A stretch of DNA of 64,000 bases from Desmodus rotundus. Its lineage: Eukaryota > Chordata > Mammalia > Chiroptera > Phyllostomidae. Under the pieces are notes generated by a model, which was not told the DNA's origin, made no database searches, and saw nothing but the letters and a program-made list of their open reading frames with translations. Position 1 is the first letter of the stretch, and every line of letters begins with the position of its first letter. Below, piece by piece: positions 24,501-34,900 of the stretch. The stretch covers positions 100,448,294 through 100,512,293 of the forward strand of contig NC_071390.1 of assembly GCF_022682495.2 (NCBI RefSeq). The letters are read 5' to 3'. A program made the position numbers and the translations under genes.

Positions 24501-27500
24501 GCTGGCCTCCCACCCCTACCCTGACACAGGACAGTTGACTTCCTCCCTGTATGTCTCTGGTGCCTTTTAATCTGCTGCCCCCATGCTGGTGCTCAGAGGG
24601 AGTAAGTCTGTCTGTGGGCCCTTTACGAGGAACTGCCAAGGAGTCCAGCAGTTTCTGTCTTCTATAACATCAATGCCCGCTGGTTTTTGCAGCCAGGAGT
24701 TGTGGGGACTTATCTTCTTGGTACTGGAACCCTGGGCTGAGGGGCCTGGTGTGGGGCTGGGGACCTTTGCTCCCGAGATATCCATCCTGATTTTTACCTG
24801 CTACTTTTCGGTGTGGGACCTCCACCCCTCCTGCCAGTCACAATATGGTTTCTTTAATTCTGTAATTGTAGAAATTCCATTCAGCTCAATTTATGACATT
24901 TCTGAATGATGGTTATTCTATAGTTTAGTTGTAATTTTGACGTGGTTGTGCAAGGAGGCAAGCCTTGTTTACCTAGGCCGCCATCTTGAACAGAAGTCCA
25001 CACTTGACTTTAAGGTGAAGGGCCTTCTGCACCCTGATTTCTACTCACGCCCTCTGGGAAGTTGTGGTGGAAGGAACCCAGGTCTGTCTCTGCACCAATA
25101 TCAGAAGATCATCTCTACCTTACATTTTAGTCACTACATTTCTGATACCTAGTTATTATTGGTTCTGCAGAGCAGGTGGAGTGATGTGTGTAGCTTATGT
25201 CTCTAACTCTAGCTTTTGATGAGAAAACTTCCATCAAGAAAACTTCCATCTGTCTTTATGTAAGATCAGTCATTTTTCAGTCCAAAGGGGCATTTGAGTT
25301 GAAGGATCAATCTCTCTAATCTGAGCATCATAAAAATCTTACAGAAGATGAGGATTAGAGTTAGGGAGGAATTGTATGTTAAGAGTGAATCCACTGTGGG
25401 TTGAAAACCATAAAGTAATCAAGAGAAAACACTCCAGGGAAGCAAGAGAAAGTTTTATAAAATAAGCAAAGACCACATGATATTAACAGTAACAGCAGAC
25501 ACACATAATACTTCCTCTGTGTCAGGCACTCTTCTGATTTAGGCCTTGATGTAAATTAACCTGTTGAATCCTGCGACCACCCATGAAGGGAACACTGTTT
25601 CTCATGTTTCAAAGAGGAAACCTAAGCACAGAGAAAGTGAGCAACGGGACCATGGCCCACAGTTAGTAATCGGAGGGAGGGTTATCCAAGCCCAAGCAGG
25701 CTGACTCTAGAAGTTATGCTGTTAATTTCTTGGCTCTGTTTAGAATTTTTGGAAGCCCAAGTTGTCTGATTTTGTAAAATTGCTAGTGAGTACTTTGCTT
25801 ATTATTGTTTGTTCTTTTACCACAGAACAATAGCAGGGCAACTTACGATAATTTTTATACCTTAACAAAGACTGGGAAGTATGTAGAGACATTTTCTCCT
25901 CAAGATATGATTTTGGTCTGAGGTTTTTAAAACTGTGTAAGTTTATATACAGCAAGGAAAGAATTACATTCTACTTTTCCCAGTCTTTGATGAGAAAATG
26001 GCAAATCCGTAATGCTTAATGCAACTCAACTGTAAAGTCAGTTCTCTGCATAAACAGGGCATTCCGTGTTTCTGCCTGTTTCCTATGCAATTAGGAAACA
26101 ATCACTTTCTAAATTATACCATATGTTACGTTCTGAGTAAGCAATGGTTCCACTGGTTCCTTTGGACACTCTGCTTCTAGAATTAGGTGCATCATTTATA
26201 TATTTTTTGCTTTACTGCCTTTTGATCAATGTGGACTCTCTCCTTGTTGGCCCTGTTGTGACAAGTGGATCTGAATTTAGTCATACGAGCAGATGAAAAT
26301 GTGGGACCAGGACCAGTCTGAGGTTAACAATTGTGGGCTTTACACAGTTGTGCAGATACTATATCATTGGGGCCTAGATTTCTTATAAAATTAGACTGGA
26401 GAAGTGAGCCTGGCTCCTAGATTTGGGTTGGCCAAAAAATTTGTTTAGTTTTTTCCACACGATGGTTCTAGTAGTGCTTAGTTGTTTTTAACTTCATTTG
26501 AAAGAATTTTGTTAGATTGTGTTGTGACAGCTGTCATATCATCATGCATTTTAAAAAAAAACTTACTAAAATTGGTGAATTTTTGTGTAGCCATTTTAAT
26601 ATTGAAGATGGAAGAAAATACACATCATTGGCATTTTATGCCTTATTATTTCAAGAAACAACTGAAATGCAAAAAAAGATTTGTGTAGTGTATCAAGAAG
26701 GTACTGTGACTGATTGAACAGGTCAGAAGTTGTTTGCAAAGTTTTTTGGTACTATTGACATTTCGGCCAAATAATCCTTTGCTGTGGGGCTGTCTTATGC
26801 ATTGGAAGATGTTTAGCAGCACCGCTGGCCTCTACCCACTAGATGCCAATATCAGGAGATAGCCGACATACTCAGAATGTCCAAATCAATAACGTTATTG
26901 GTTAAAATGAAAAATGTGCCTTTTATTTTACGGAAAAAAACTAAATGAACTTTGCGGTCAACCCAATACCATATATGTATGTCTTGCTAGTTGAGAAAAT
27001 ATTTTCTGTTTCACCTTGCTACCACACAGACTGCAGTTGTCTCTGGTATTCAGTGATAACTGGGCTAGGACGCCACATAGACAGCAGAGTTATTAATATT
27101 TGTGTTATCAACTTTTAGTTTGGTGTTACCCTGCTGGGTAATATCAGAGAGCAGAGGGGATTACCATTTGGCCATTTCTATTTCTCAATTAAAAAGCAGA
27201 GGTCCCAGGGTGGTAGTGTAACAGAGGGTGCATTCTCAAGGAAAATCAGTGCTAGGGTTCCCACCTATCCTGAAACCTCGTGTTCAATTCCATGGGAAAT
27301 AAAATGACCATCAGGCCCCCTTCTTACTCCTCCACTACTTTGGCCTTGCTGCTTTTGAATAAACAGATACAAAATAGTCTGGTTTACTCAGACATTTTAA
27401 ACTTGTAAGGTAAATACCAGATGACATAATAAGCAAAGGAAGCAGGTGTGAGACTTTAGGGAGGGGTTAGGGTTATGACACTTGAAGAATGTGAAATCTC

Positions 27501-30344
27501 CAGATTTCTAAGTGTTAGGCTCAGAATGTTAACAATTGAACAAACCAGAATAGTTATGGGGACTGGAGCTGCACCCCCCTCCCCCAGGCTGTAGGAGGAA
27601 GGCCTCTCCCAGCTTTAAAATTCTGGGACTTTATGAGTTTTCTGCCAGGATTTAGTAGCAGGATGAACCAAATGAAAAATGCTGAGTTGCACATTCATAA
27701 TTAGAAAGTCAGACTTTCAGATGCAAATATTATACTTGAGAACAAAAGAGCAACAGCTATTTTGCCAAAAAATTTCTTTTATTTGAATGATACCTGATTT
27801 GGTATTTCATCGAAAGCTCTGGAGTGGAGACTTTTGCTTTTCAACCATTTTTCCACACTTGAAAGTAAATATCACTATAAATGTAAACACAAATATGAAA
27901 TAAATTTTAGTTTTTTAGATTATTAACATTGTGAGCTAATAAAGTTTTAAAATAGAAAAAAGAAACGGTTATTAAAGAAAAAAGAGGAGTTGCTAGAAAT
28001 GAACTCTGGCCCCATTCACATGTATCCTTAAGTCTTGTGTGGGAATGCGGTGGGGACTCCCGTTTCACCTGAGGAGGACTCTTGTTCTCCAACCGATCAG
28101 TGTCATGAACTTCTTAGTGGCCTCACTAGGAAGGCTAAAATCCATCAGTGAATGGGCAAGCATCCTAAGCTTTACACATGGAGTGTTTAATAGTTGCTAT
28201 GGGCAGTAACAGTATAAAATTGCTCAGAATCAAAATACTGTTAGCCACAGTGCCATTTTTCTCCCCTTGGGAAAAGCCACAATGCCATTTTTCTCCCCTT
28301 GGGGAAAGTATTACCCCGGTGTTCTCATTCCCCACCCCATTTTCACTGACAACTACCCTTTCCTTTGACCCCTGCTGTTTTTCTTTCTATTGGAATCCCT
28401 GTGTGAGCCAGTCCAACCAGCCTAATAAGACACAATTCTGTTCGCTTCCATATCAGACAGCCCAGCAGGGGGGAGGCATAGAGTGTCCAGGGTGACCAGC
28501 CTCCCCGGGGAATGACTGTTAGACCTGCTCCCAGTGGTACCCCCTTCTTCCTTCCTACCTGAGCAAGTCCTGGGCTGTTCACAGTGACTCATTTGGGTCA
28601 TTAGTTTTCTCCTTCCCATGACTTGTTGGCCTTACATTATTCCAATGAAGGTCATTAGGATAGACTAAATCATTAAGTTCATCTGTGGAATCTTACTAAC
28701 TGGACAATTTTTCTACTGTCCAGATTCGCCTCGTCACTTCTGGTGGTATCATTTAATCTGCTGGCTGCTGAGCGCCGCCGGGATCGTCTGCATTCTTGTG
28801 GCACACGAACACTATACTGTCGACGTCATCGTTGCCTATTACATCACAACACGGCTGTTTTGGTGGTACCATTCAATGGCCAATGAAAAGGTGAGAGTGG
28901 TGAAATTACCCTTGGGTAGTTTCTTTTCTTTAAATGCAGTGGAGCACTTTTCATACTGTGGGGTTTGGGTTAATTCAGTTCACTTCTTAAACTTACGTCC
29001 ATCGTTGCTTCTTAAAATAAAGAACACCACGAACGTAAATAACATTTGAGGATAAAAGTGTTGTATGATTGTAGAGCACAGTGTTGTACTAATTCAACTA
29101 ATTTTTATGAGAATTAAAAAAATATCTGTGCTACATGAAAATTTAGGAACCTTCTCTGTAGAAGTGTTGTGGGCCGCTAAGTAAGACACGCCCTGCTTTT
29201 AGAGAACTTAATTTTGAGAACAAGATAGTACTGTTTTTGAAAGTCAGGTGAAGTAAGTTACTTATGAATAACTGGATTTAGTACATTTTTTGGTGATGCT
29301 GTGCTATCTGGCTTCCCTTCTTATTCTTATTTCTGCTTCACCTTATTTCCGGATGACTTTTTTTTTTTCTTTTCCCACTCATTCTGAAAGTGCTAGCTCA
29401 AATGCCACCTCTTCCAGGGAGCCATCCCGAACTCCTGCTCTCTGCCTCTAGTCCTGAGACAGAATCAGTCCTCCCTTTCTCTGTGCTTCCTTAGCCCCGG
29501 TGTGTGTCCTTGGCGTGCTAGAGTTAGTCTGTATGCCGTGACATAACTTACCTTGAGGTCGTCTTAGCATACTGTCTGATACATAGCAAGGTTGGAGAAT
29601 TTGTGAGATTGAAATGTGTCCTTCCCGAGGGACCTAAATCTAGTTCTCACTTAGTGGTGTCCACTAATAAATGCCCTTTCTATGCATTTATTTGTCTTTT
29701 AGCTCTATTTCCTGCTTTGTAGTCTCCTACTTCCATCTTCCATGTAGTTGTCTGCTGATACCACTGAACCAAATTTTTCATCTTTCCTCTTAAACACGTT
29801 CAGTCTTGTGAGCTCTCCTTTCCCTCTTCCATCTTCCTTGACACTCACACTTCCTGAAAATTGTTCTTCCTGAATAAGTGTCAGGCGTCTCCCTAAGTCT
29901 CCATTGTCACTGCAATTGCAGGCAGAAGATTTGCACAAGCCACAAAGAGGGACAAAAGAGGGGCTGGGGTGGGGGGCAGGTCACATCAGAGTTAGGGAAC
30001 AGGGTAAAGACTGCCTTGTGATCTGGATTCTGCTGCTTTCCCTGCTAAGTTACAGTGATAGACAGTTTAGTTGGGGAAAAAAATTAGGATGTGAATCATG
30101 AAAAATATGTCTCATTTGACTTTTCCCCTACCTTTTACAGAACTTGAAGGTCTCTTCACAGACTAATTTCTTGTCTCGTGCATGGTGGTTCCCCATCTTT
30201 TATTTTTTTGAGAAAAACGTACAAGGCTCAATTCCTTGCTGCTTCTCCTGGCCGCTCTCCTGGCCTCCTGGCTGCTTTAAATCCTCGTGCAAAAAGTACT
30301 CCCGGGTTCAGAAGATAGGCGAAGACAACGAGAAATCTACCTGA
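12071..30344 (+). CDS. SGMS2: Sphingomyelin synthase 2, whole gene
   Basis: SGMS2 transfers phosphocholine from phosphatidylcholine to ceramide, making sphingomyelin and diacylglycerol, mainly at the plasma membrane and partly the Golgi. Five coding exons (12071-12525, 15939-16056, 21064-21217, 28724-28890, 30141-30344) join in phase to 365 residues, the length of human SMS2. Visible motifs are D1 PPLPD (111-115), D2 starting RRFFF (157) and ending YLYR (170), D3 CGDFLFSGHT (221-230) and D4 HEHYTVDVIVAYYITTR (270-286). The catalytic triad His229, His272 and Asp276 is present. Six membrane helices are expected, the first at about 79-100. C-terminal Cys331, 332, 343 and 348 match the palmitoylated cluster. 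Residues 62-65 read IAVP where human has IAMP. All introns are GT-AG, and I see no frameshift or early stop. Confidence 0.97.
12526..15938 (+). other. SGMS2: SGMS2 intron after coding exon 1
   Basis: This is a GT-AG intron (GTAAGT to TCCTGTAG) of about 3.4 kb. No Ves SINE or other named repeat was recognised, and open frames inside it are short and unsupported. Confidence 0.85.
15939..16056 (+). CDS. SGMS2: SGMS2 coding exon 2 (residues 152-191)
   Basis: This 118-bp exon follows acceptor CCTGTAG and ends before donor GTAAGC. It completes Lys152 and encodes SIVGRRFFFIIGTLYLYRC, which is the D2 motif and third membrane helix. It continues into the luminal loop ending HFQCAPK at 191. Confidence 0.97.
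16385..16960 (+). mobile_element. Ancient interspersed repeat, probably LINE-derived
   Basis: The order of motifs matches a widely dispersed old mammalian repeat that I associate with L2-class LINEs. These include AGCTTCTATTCTATTGAGG, GAAAGGCTTCTTTAGTAATA, AGACCTTGTGGCCG and TTTTGAAGCTAAGCC. The subfamily cannot be fixed by eye. Confidence 0.4.
18332..18575 (+). mobile_element. Ves-type tRNA-derived SINE (bat)
   Basis: The head GCCCTGGCTGGTGTGGCTCA carries the A box, followed by the B box GGTTCAATTCCTGG, a second GGTTCGGTCCCCAGTCAGGG block and the CATCAATGTTTGTCTC tail region, ending A-rich. Similar sequence before and after (GAAAATGGCGTCTGGT and GAAAATATGGTGTGTGGT) is a plausible imperfect target-site duplication. 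The copy is nearly full length. Confidence 0.92.
21064..21217 (+). CDS. SGMS2: SGMS2 coding exon 3 (residues 192-242 and part of 243)
   Basis: This 154-bp exon follows acceptor TGTCTTTCAG and ends GAA-T before donor GTAAGC. It begins LNGDSRAKVQRILRL and contains D3 (CGDFLFSGHT), including catalytic His229. It runs into the fourth membrane helix and splits codon 243 (Tyr). Confidence 0.97.
21317..21513 (+). repeat. GA-rich simple repeat with GTCAGAGA variants
   Basis: About 200 bp of almost pure purine sequence begins as GAGA/GGGA runs. It then becomes a higher-order pattern of GTCAGAGAGA units with GTGT insertions, ending in CAGAGA runs. It starts about 100 bp downstream of the exon ending at 21217. 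The open frames over it on both strands are artefacts of the low complexity. Confidence 0.95.
22637..24995 (-). mobile_element. HAL1-like half-LINE (L1 ORF1 type), nearly full length
   Basis: On the minus strand the element begins at about 24995 with sequence containing CAAGATGGCGGCC, the YY1-type motif typical of L1 5' ends. It continues through L1 5' UTR-like sequence (about 23900-24980) and ORF1-like coiled-coil coding remnants (about 23030-23900). It ends in a distinct 3' UTR with its T-rich + strand end at 22637. No reverse-transcriptase segment lies between the ORF1-like and 3' parts, which is the HAL1 arrangement. Stops interrupt the reading frame throughout, so it is a fossil. Confidence 0.7.
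25480..25735 (-). mobile_element. MIR-family SINE fragment
   Basis: On the + strand the motifs TGTGTCAGGCACTCTTCTGA, AAAGAGGAAACCTAAGCACA and GCAGGCTGACTCTAGAAG appear in the order of a reverse-complemented MIR. The edges are approximate. Confidence 0.65.
26423..26966 (+). mobile_element. Mariner transposon with an internal MER5-like segment
   Basis: The left terminal repeat starts TTGGGTTGGCCAAAAAATTT. The right end, reverse-complemented, starts TTGGGTTGACCGCAAAGTTC, and a TA follows it at 26967-26968. Inside the left half, AAATGCAAAAAAAGATTTG and the following text are mariner transposase remnants. On the right, GGAGATAGCCGACATACTCA is also transposase-derived. The middle (26748-26854) is not mariner but MER5-like. 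The transposase frame is broken, so the copy cannot be active. Confidence 0.85.
26748..26854 (-). mobile_element. MER5-type hAT fragment inside the mariner
   Basis: The motifs TACTATTGACATTTCGGCC, GATGTTTAGCAGCACCGCTG and CCTCTACCCACTAGATGCCA are those of MER5A-type nonautonomous hAT elements read in reverse. The segment replaces the central transposase portion of the mariner, with mariner sequence on both sides. Confidence 0.8.
28243..28307 (+). repeat. Tandem duplication, two units of about 32 bp
   Basis: Two nearly identical units each begin AGCCACA and contain TGCCATTTTTCTCCCCTTGG. They lie back to back at 28243-28274 and 28275-28307, with one substitution and one extra G. This suggests a recent slippage or duplication. 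Confidence 0.9.
28724..28890 (+). CDS. SGMS2: SGMS2 coding exon 4 (residues 243-298)
   Basis: This 167-bp exon follows acceptor CTACTGTCCAG and ends at AAAAG before donor GTGAGA. It encodes YSPRHFWWYHLICWLL, the fifth helix, then D4 with catalytic His272 and Asp276 and the sixth helix, ending HSMANEK at 298. Confidence 0.97.
28891..30140 (+). other. SGMS2: SGMS2 intron after coding exon 4
   Basis: This is a GT-AG intron of about 1.25 kb. It contains an L2-like fragment (29375-29600). Otherwise no feature was recognised. Confidence 0.85.
29375..29600 (+). mobile_element. L2 LINE 3' fragment
   Basis: The motifs GCTCAAATGCCACCTCTTCC and AGGGAGCCATCCCGAACTCC, and the closing CTGTCTGATACATAGCAAG, follow the order of L2 3' ends. 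Divergence is high. Confidence 0.65.
30141..30344 (+). CDS. SGMS2: SGMS2 coding exon 5 (residues 299-365 and stop)
   Basis: The exon follows acceptor CCTTTTACAG and starts NLKVSSQTNFLSRAWW. It encodes the cytosolic C-terminal tail. Cys331, Cys332, Cys343 and Cys348 fall at the positions reported as palmitoylated in human SMS2, which supports plasma-membrane targeting. It ends EDNEKST and TGA at 30342-30344. Confidence 0.97.
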   Translation, partial: NLKVSSQTNFLSRAWWFPIFYFFEKNVQGSIPCCFSWPLSWPPGCFKSSCKKYSRVQKIGEDNEKST

Positions 30345-30727
30345 GCCGCAAAACAAAGGCAGCAGCTCTTATACCAAAAGAGGTATTGCTGTCACCAAAG
30401 GTGTAGTTTTTTGTTTTTGTTTTTTATTTTAGGAGAACTGACTGATAAATGAAGAAGAGGACCAAATTTGGGGTAAATGATTATTAGGAAGGTGAACAAA
30501 GTGTTACCCTTTGACTGTTTTTTTTTTTTTTTCATTCATCCTGAGAAAGTTACATTCTCCTGTGGCTCTTCATTCATTGGTGACAGCCCTCCACCCAGGG
30601 TTTTACTAGCAAGCTTGTCAAAGAGGTGCCAAAGAACACGTCACACCTTTCCTTAGTCTTTCTCCACTAAAGAATTTTTTCAGGATTTTTTTCCCCTCCA
30701 AGGTCAGAAGAATTTGTTAATGTTTTA

Positions 30728-30733
30728 AATAAA
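30728..30733 (+). terminator. SGMS2: Candidate proximal polyadenylation signal
   Basis: A canonical AATAAA lies 384 bases after the SGMS2 stop, in TTTTAAATAAACTCTC. If used, it would give a short 3' UTR isoform. Confidence 0.35.
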
Positions 30734-32784
30734 CTCTCTGGACAGATACAGCTACTGTGTAAATAGAATAACATGATGTTGAGAGTGGGTTTTAGCATTA
30801 GGCGTATTAGTGAGGGGGAGACTCAAGAGTTGTGAGTAAACTTTGGCACGCTCATTTCTACCCTTTCATGGGAAGGATAAGGTTAGGCCTGGGCATGTGT
30901 ACTGCTGCTACCCCCCAATGTACTATCTTATCAGTTTTTATTTTTTAAACCGATGGTTTTACTTAAAAATGGAAGAAATGTGATCTAAGTAAATATGGAA
31001 GTATCTGACACACCCCACAGATTTTACTTGTTTGAAAATACTTAATTTTAAGATCTCTATGACAGACACACAGGAAACATTGGGCTGTTTCTGCTCCCAG
31101 TGGGCCTGGTTTGCACTTACCTGCTGTCTGCATGGTGAATTTGCACCTGGTACCATGGGCAGTCGGCTGCTGAGCACAGGTGGAACACATGTGTGTGAAC
31201 CGATGCTCCTGCACACGAGGAAGGAACCGGTGTGTCTCTCTCAGGTCTTGCCCTGTGTGAGATCTGTTTTAGAGCTGCTTATTGAAACTCAGAAATATAA
31301 TTGGTCACATTTCACTGAAAACCATTTCTTTCTGCTTTATGGAAAAAACCAACATGGAGTCTGAAAGTTTAAGGCATCCTTGCCTTTTTGCAAAAGACCC
31401 AGCTTCTTATAGGCTGAGTATTTGGAGGAAGGACTAAGGACACAACTGAGTCATTTTACTCTGACCCTGAGATCACACCATGTTGCTGCTCTGCAAGCTG
31501 TGGTTGGAATCAGGGTGTTGATGGTCACAGCTCATCGATAAAGGGGGCTTATTGTTTCTAAAGTTCTTTCAGGTGATGCAAAAAAGAAAAAGATGGACTT
31601 GATCAGATTTAATACACTATGAGAGTTAGAGTATTGTTTAATGCTTTTGGATCTTGTGGATAATTCTTACTTAATTTCTTAAGACTTCTAGTAACCTTAC
31701 AAAAAGATTTAAGGTTACAAAATCATCGACCAGACAGCAGAGAGGCCAACTGGGGTACAAAGAGTCAGTTACATTTATATTGAGGGTAAAAATTACCCTC
31801 CACTTAGAATGGAAAAAAAAAATCCATAAATTTGTTATTATGAACCAATCAGCCTTGATCTGATATACAAAATTGGCCTTTAAATTGCCCAAAAGAAGCA
31901 CAGTACAAACTTAAATATGTTCAGAAGGGCCATCGTCCACTGGTGCTAAAATTCTGTGTGTTCTCAGTATGGCTCTTGCTCTGTGTAATAGAAGCATCAC
32001 TAAAGGAAAGACGGTTGAATTCAAAGACAGATTATTTAAAAATAGAAATGAAACCCTGCACTTTCTTGGCAGGTTTTGAAATGCAAGAAGTTTCTCCAGT
32101 ATTTATTATTAAACCAATAAGAATCATATGTATACCTTACCTGAGGTGTTTAGCTATAATTCTACATAATTTCTCATTTCTTAAATATTGACAAGGTGTG
32201 CTGAAACAAGGTGTTCTGCTTGGAAACACTGGCTTTAAATTTCTGCCGTCCGATTGTGAGGAAGAACATCTAACATTGAAGCCCGGGCTTGCTCTGTGAC
32301 TCTGGGAGGTGGAGCCTCTGATAACAAAAAGACAGCCTCGAATACCTTAGAGCCTTATTCTGCTACATCTTAGATAACCCACTTTTCTTCATACTAAATT
32401 AGGAAATGTATTTCAGCTTTTAAAATCATGGTGCAATGATTGTTGGGAACCCTTGAAACAGTAAACCTTGCATTTTAGTCGAGTCATCTAGTGTCGGATT
32501 TTTTTCAATAATGCCATCACCTGGTAAAGAACTTGAGGAAACGTCTGTGACCCCACTTGTGGACGGACACTGCTGCCGCCACCTTCCTTACAGTGTTTGT
32601 CCCGGCTGTCTCGTAGAGGCTGTGGGAGTGCGTGGTGTCAAAAGAAGGGTGAGAGGCGGAAACACCAAAGTTTCAAGACAGGAAAATAAGAGAAGTAGTG
32701 AATTCTTACATTTACATTCAGGAAAGCAAACTTGAGGTTTAACCCGACATGCCACTTTGGAAGATAAAACATAAACAATTGCTA

Positions 32785-32893
32785 GATTTATTGTGGTGGT
32801 CATTTCCCAGTATAGAGAAATAGCAAGTTGTCATGTTGCACACCTGAAACTAATATAATGTGTAGATTTTATCTCAATTTTGAAAAATTTTGA
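32785..32893 (+). mobile_element. L1 3' end inside the probable 3' UTR
   Basis: The motifs GTGGTCATTTCCCAGTATAG, TGCACACCTGAAACTAATAT and ATTTTATCTCAATTTTGAAA are the terminal part of an L1 3' UTR in sense orientation. It is a short 5'-truncated copy. Confidence 0.75.
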
Positions 32894-34868
32894 TCTTGCC
32901 TTTGAGACAAATGTTGGGAACTCCTTTTCCTTGCTAATCAAGATATGAATCTTATCGATTATTCTTGTTTTTGTAAATTACTACTGCTTTTGGGAACTTT
33001 TCCTATAACTTAGTCATCTGTGCAGTATGTATAACATATAATTCCTATAAATTATACCACTTTTAAAAAAATTTTTTTGAAATGGAAATGAATTCCTCTC
33101 AGATTCTATTTTTTAGACTCCTCCACTAACTCTGAAAATCAAGAGTTCTTTCCCAATTCCACTGGGAGTAATTTTGAATTGGTTATTTAATCCACTGGCA
33201 TCTTGGGAAGCAAGTTTTGCTGTGGAAGGAAGGCTGTTTTGAGGGAGGGCGAGTCTCTCGTCTGGTTTCGTTTGCGGGTGGCCTTGTATCAGGTTCTCTG
33301 CTGTATACCAGCGCCTCCTTGTGGAAATGTGACGTGGAACACAAACTTGCCACTTCATTTAAAGTGCATTTTCAAAAGACATGGTTTTCTTTTAATCATT
33401 TTGCCAATAATCTGAAAGCATAGTGCAAAAGGAGTTATTTTTAAGGTATTTTAAACCTTTCCCAAAGGGAAAAGGTACTGGATCACAGGGTGTTGCAGTT
33501 CTAATCTTTTAATCCATTGATCAAAGAGAATTTGCAGACCATCTTTACCTCTCACCCTCACAATCAGTAATGTCTCCCTTTATAACTACCAACACTATGT
33601 TTACTTTGAAACACCAAGTCGGCTGCCTTTTTTTACATGCTCTAACTCAGGCAGTTTCTTTTTTCATTGAAAGTTCACATTTTGTTCCTTGAATATTTTC
33701 AACATTTTTTAAAAGTTCTTTTTTATTGTTATTTTTATTTTGCACTGTAGAATTGATTAAAAGTTTAAGCCGGTCCTAACACACTTCTGTAGTGTAAAGG
33801 AAGTGTAAGAAGGAATTTCTTAATAAATGAGTTTGCAATGTTTAGATCAAGCATATTAAAAGTACTTTGTGTTGAAGGTTTTTCTGTTTGTATGTATAAA
33901 GATTACTGGTATTTTTTTAATGTCATTGTGTTGCAGTAATTGAACTCATTTGAGTTACTTGCTAAAAATATTTTGTCTAGTAAGAAGTGCTCTTGACTTC
34001 AGTACCTAAAACACTTAAAATCATGTTAAAGGTACCCAAAGATAAGTTTTTATACAGATACACACCTTATAAATTGTGGCTTATTTTATTATTCATTAAT
34101 GTAACTATGCTATGTTATGAATGAATCATGAGTGAGAATAATTCTTTATTCTGGAATTATTTAAAATTGTTTTTTAAACGAGAAAGAAGCTACATAAGCT
34201 AATCTAGTTGCCAAGTTGGAATTCATTATTTAATTTACCTCCTATGCAATGATTTATGCTGCAAATGTATGGTGATGTTACGGTCTGTTCACAAGAGATA
34301 TTATTACCAGGTCTGAGTAGTAGCCAATTGCATTCTCTCAGAGACTTACTGGACTGTTTCAATGTGTTAAGTGCCTTGTTGTAAAGTAAAATTTTAAGCC
34401 TAGAATGCATTATTTTCCTGACATATATTTTTCACCATGATATATACTGTACGTTATTGTAATAGTTTTATTAAATGCTTATGTTTTAATCAAATAGGTA
34501 AATTTCAGAAGCTCTTTTTTCTTCTGCCCACCAGTACCTTAATCATTGGTCTATCATATGGGATTTAAATTCAGGTTCTTTTTTTTTAAAAAAAAAAAGA
34601 GGAAATTATCTTTGTTTAGAAGTATGTTTTCCATGCTTGTGCTTTTGTGGTTGTAAAAACATTTCAGAAGGAACTTAGGAGTACAACTATAGTTTGTACT
34701 TCAAAATGCTGTTTTACATTTACATTTACATTTTAAGTGCCTAATTGTTAGTTAAAACGAATTTATGTTTTTATTCTGAAGAGATTATGTGTGCTTGCTT
34801 TCTAATCTCTTTGGCTTTGCTTTCCAAAAAATTTTAAAAAAGCAAGAGTCTATACTTTGTATTTACCC

Positions 34869-34874
34869 AATAAA
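34869..34874 (+). terminator. SGMS2: Candidate distal polyadenylation signal
   Basis: A canonical AATAAA sits in CCCAATAAACCACTGTGG, followed by a T-rich stretch (GTCTTTTC) about 20 bases downstream. It is the best candidate for the distal SGMS2 end, although 35061 and 35681 are alternatives. Confidence 0.35.
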
Positions 34875-34900
34875 CCACTGTGGTATCAACAGTCTTTTCA

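Larger units (their letters stand above)
21218..28723 (+). other. SGMS2: SGMS2 intron after coding exon 3
   Basis: This is a GT-AG intron of about 7.5 kb, the largest between SGMS2 coding exons. It holds a GA-rich simple repeat (21317-21513), a HAL1-like element (22637-24995), a MIR (25480-25735), a mosaic mariner (26423-26966) and a short tandem duplication (28243-28307). The stretches 21520-22630 and 26970-28240 show nothing I can name. Confidence 0.85.
30345..34900 (+). other. SGMS2: Probable SGMS2 3' UTR
   Basis: The sequence after the stop is AT-rich, lacks coding signals and has few repeats, as expected for a long 3' UTR. Candidate AATAAA signals lie at 30728, 33822, 34869, 35061 and 35681. 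The 34869 signal would give a UTR of about 4.5 kb, which fits my recollection that the mammalian SGMS2 message is long. The true end or ends cannot be set from sequence alone. Confidence 0.4.

Noticed and set aside
26482..26717. Open frames near 26500 that might encode a transposase
   Set aside because: They are short, frameshifted mariner remnants in two frames, without the catalytic centre, which is replaced by MER5-like sequence.
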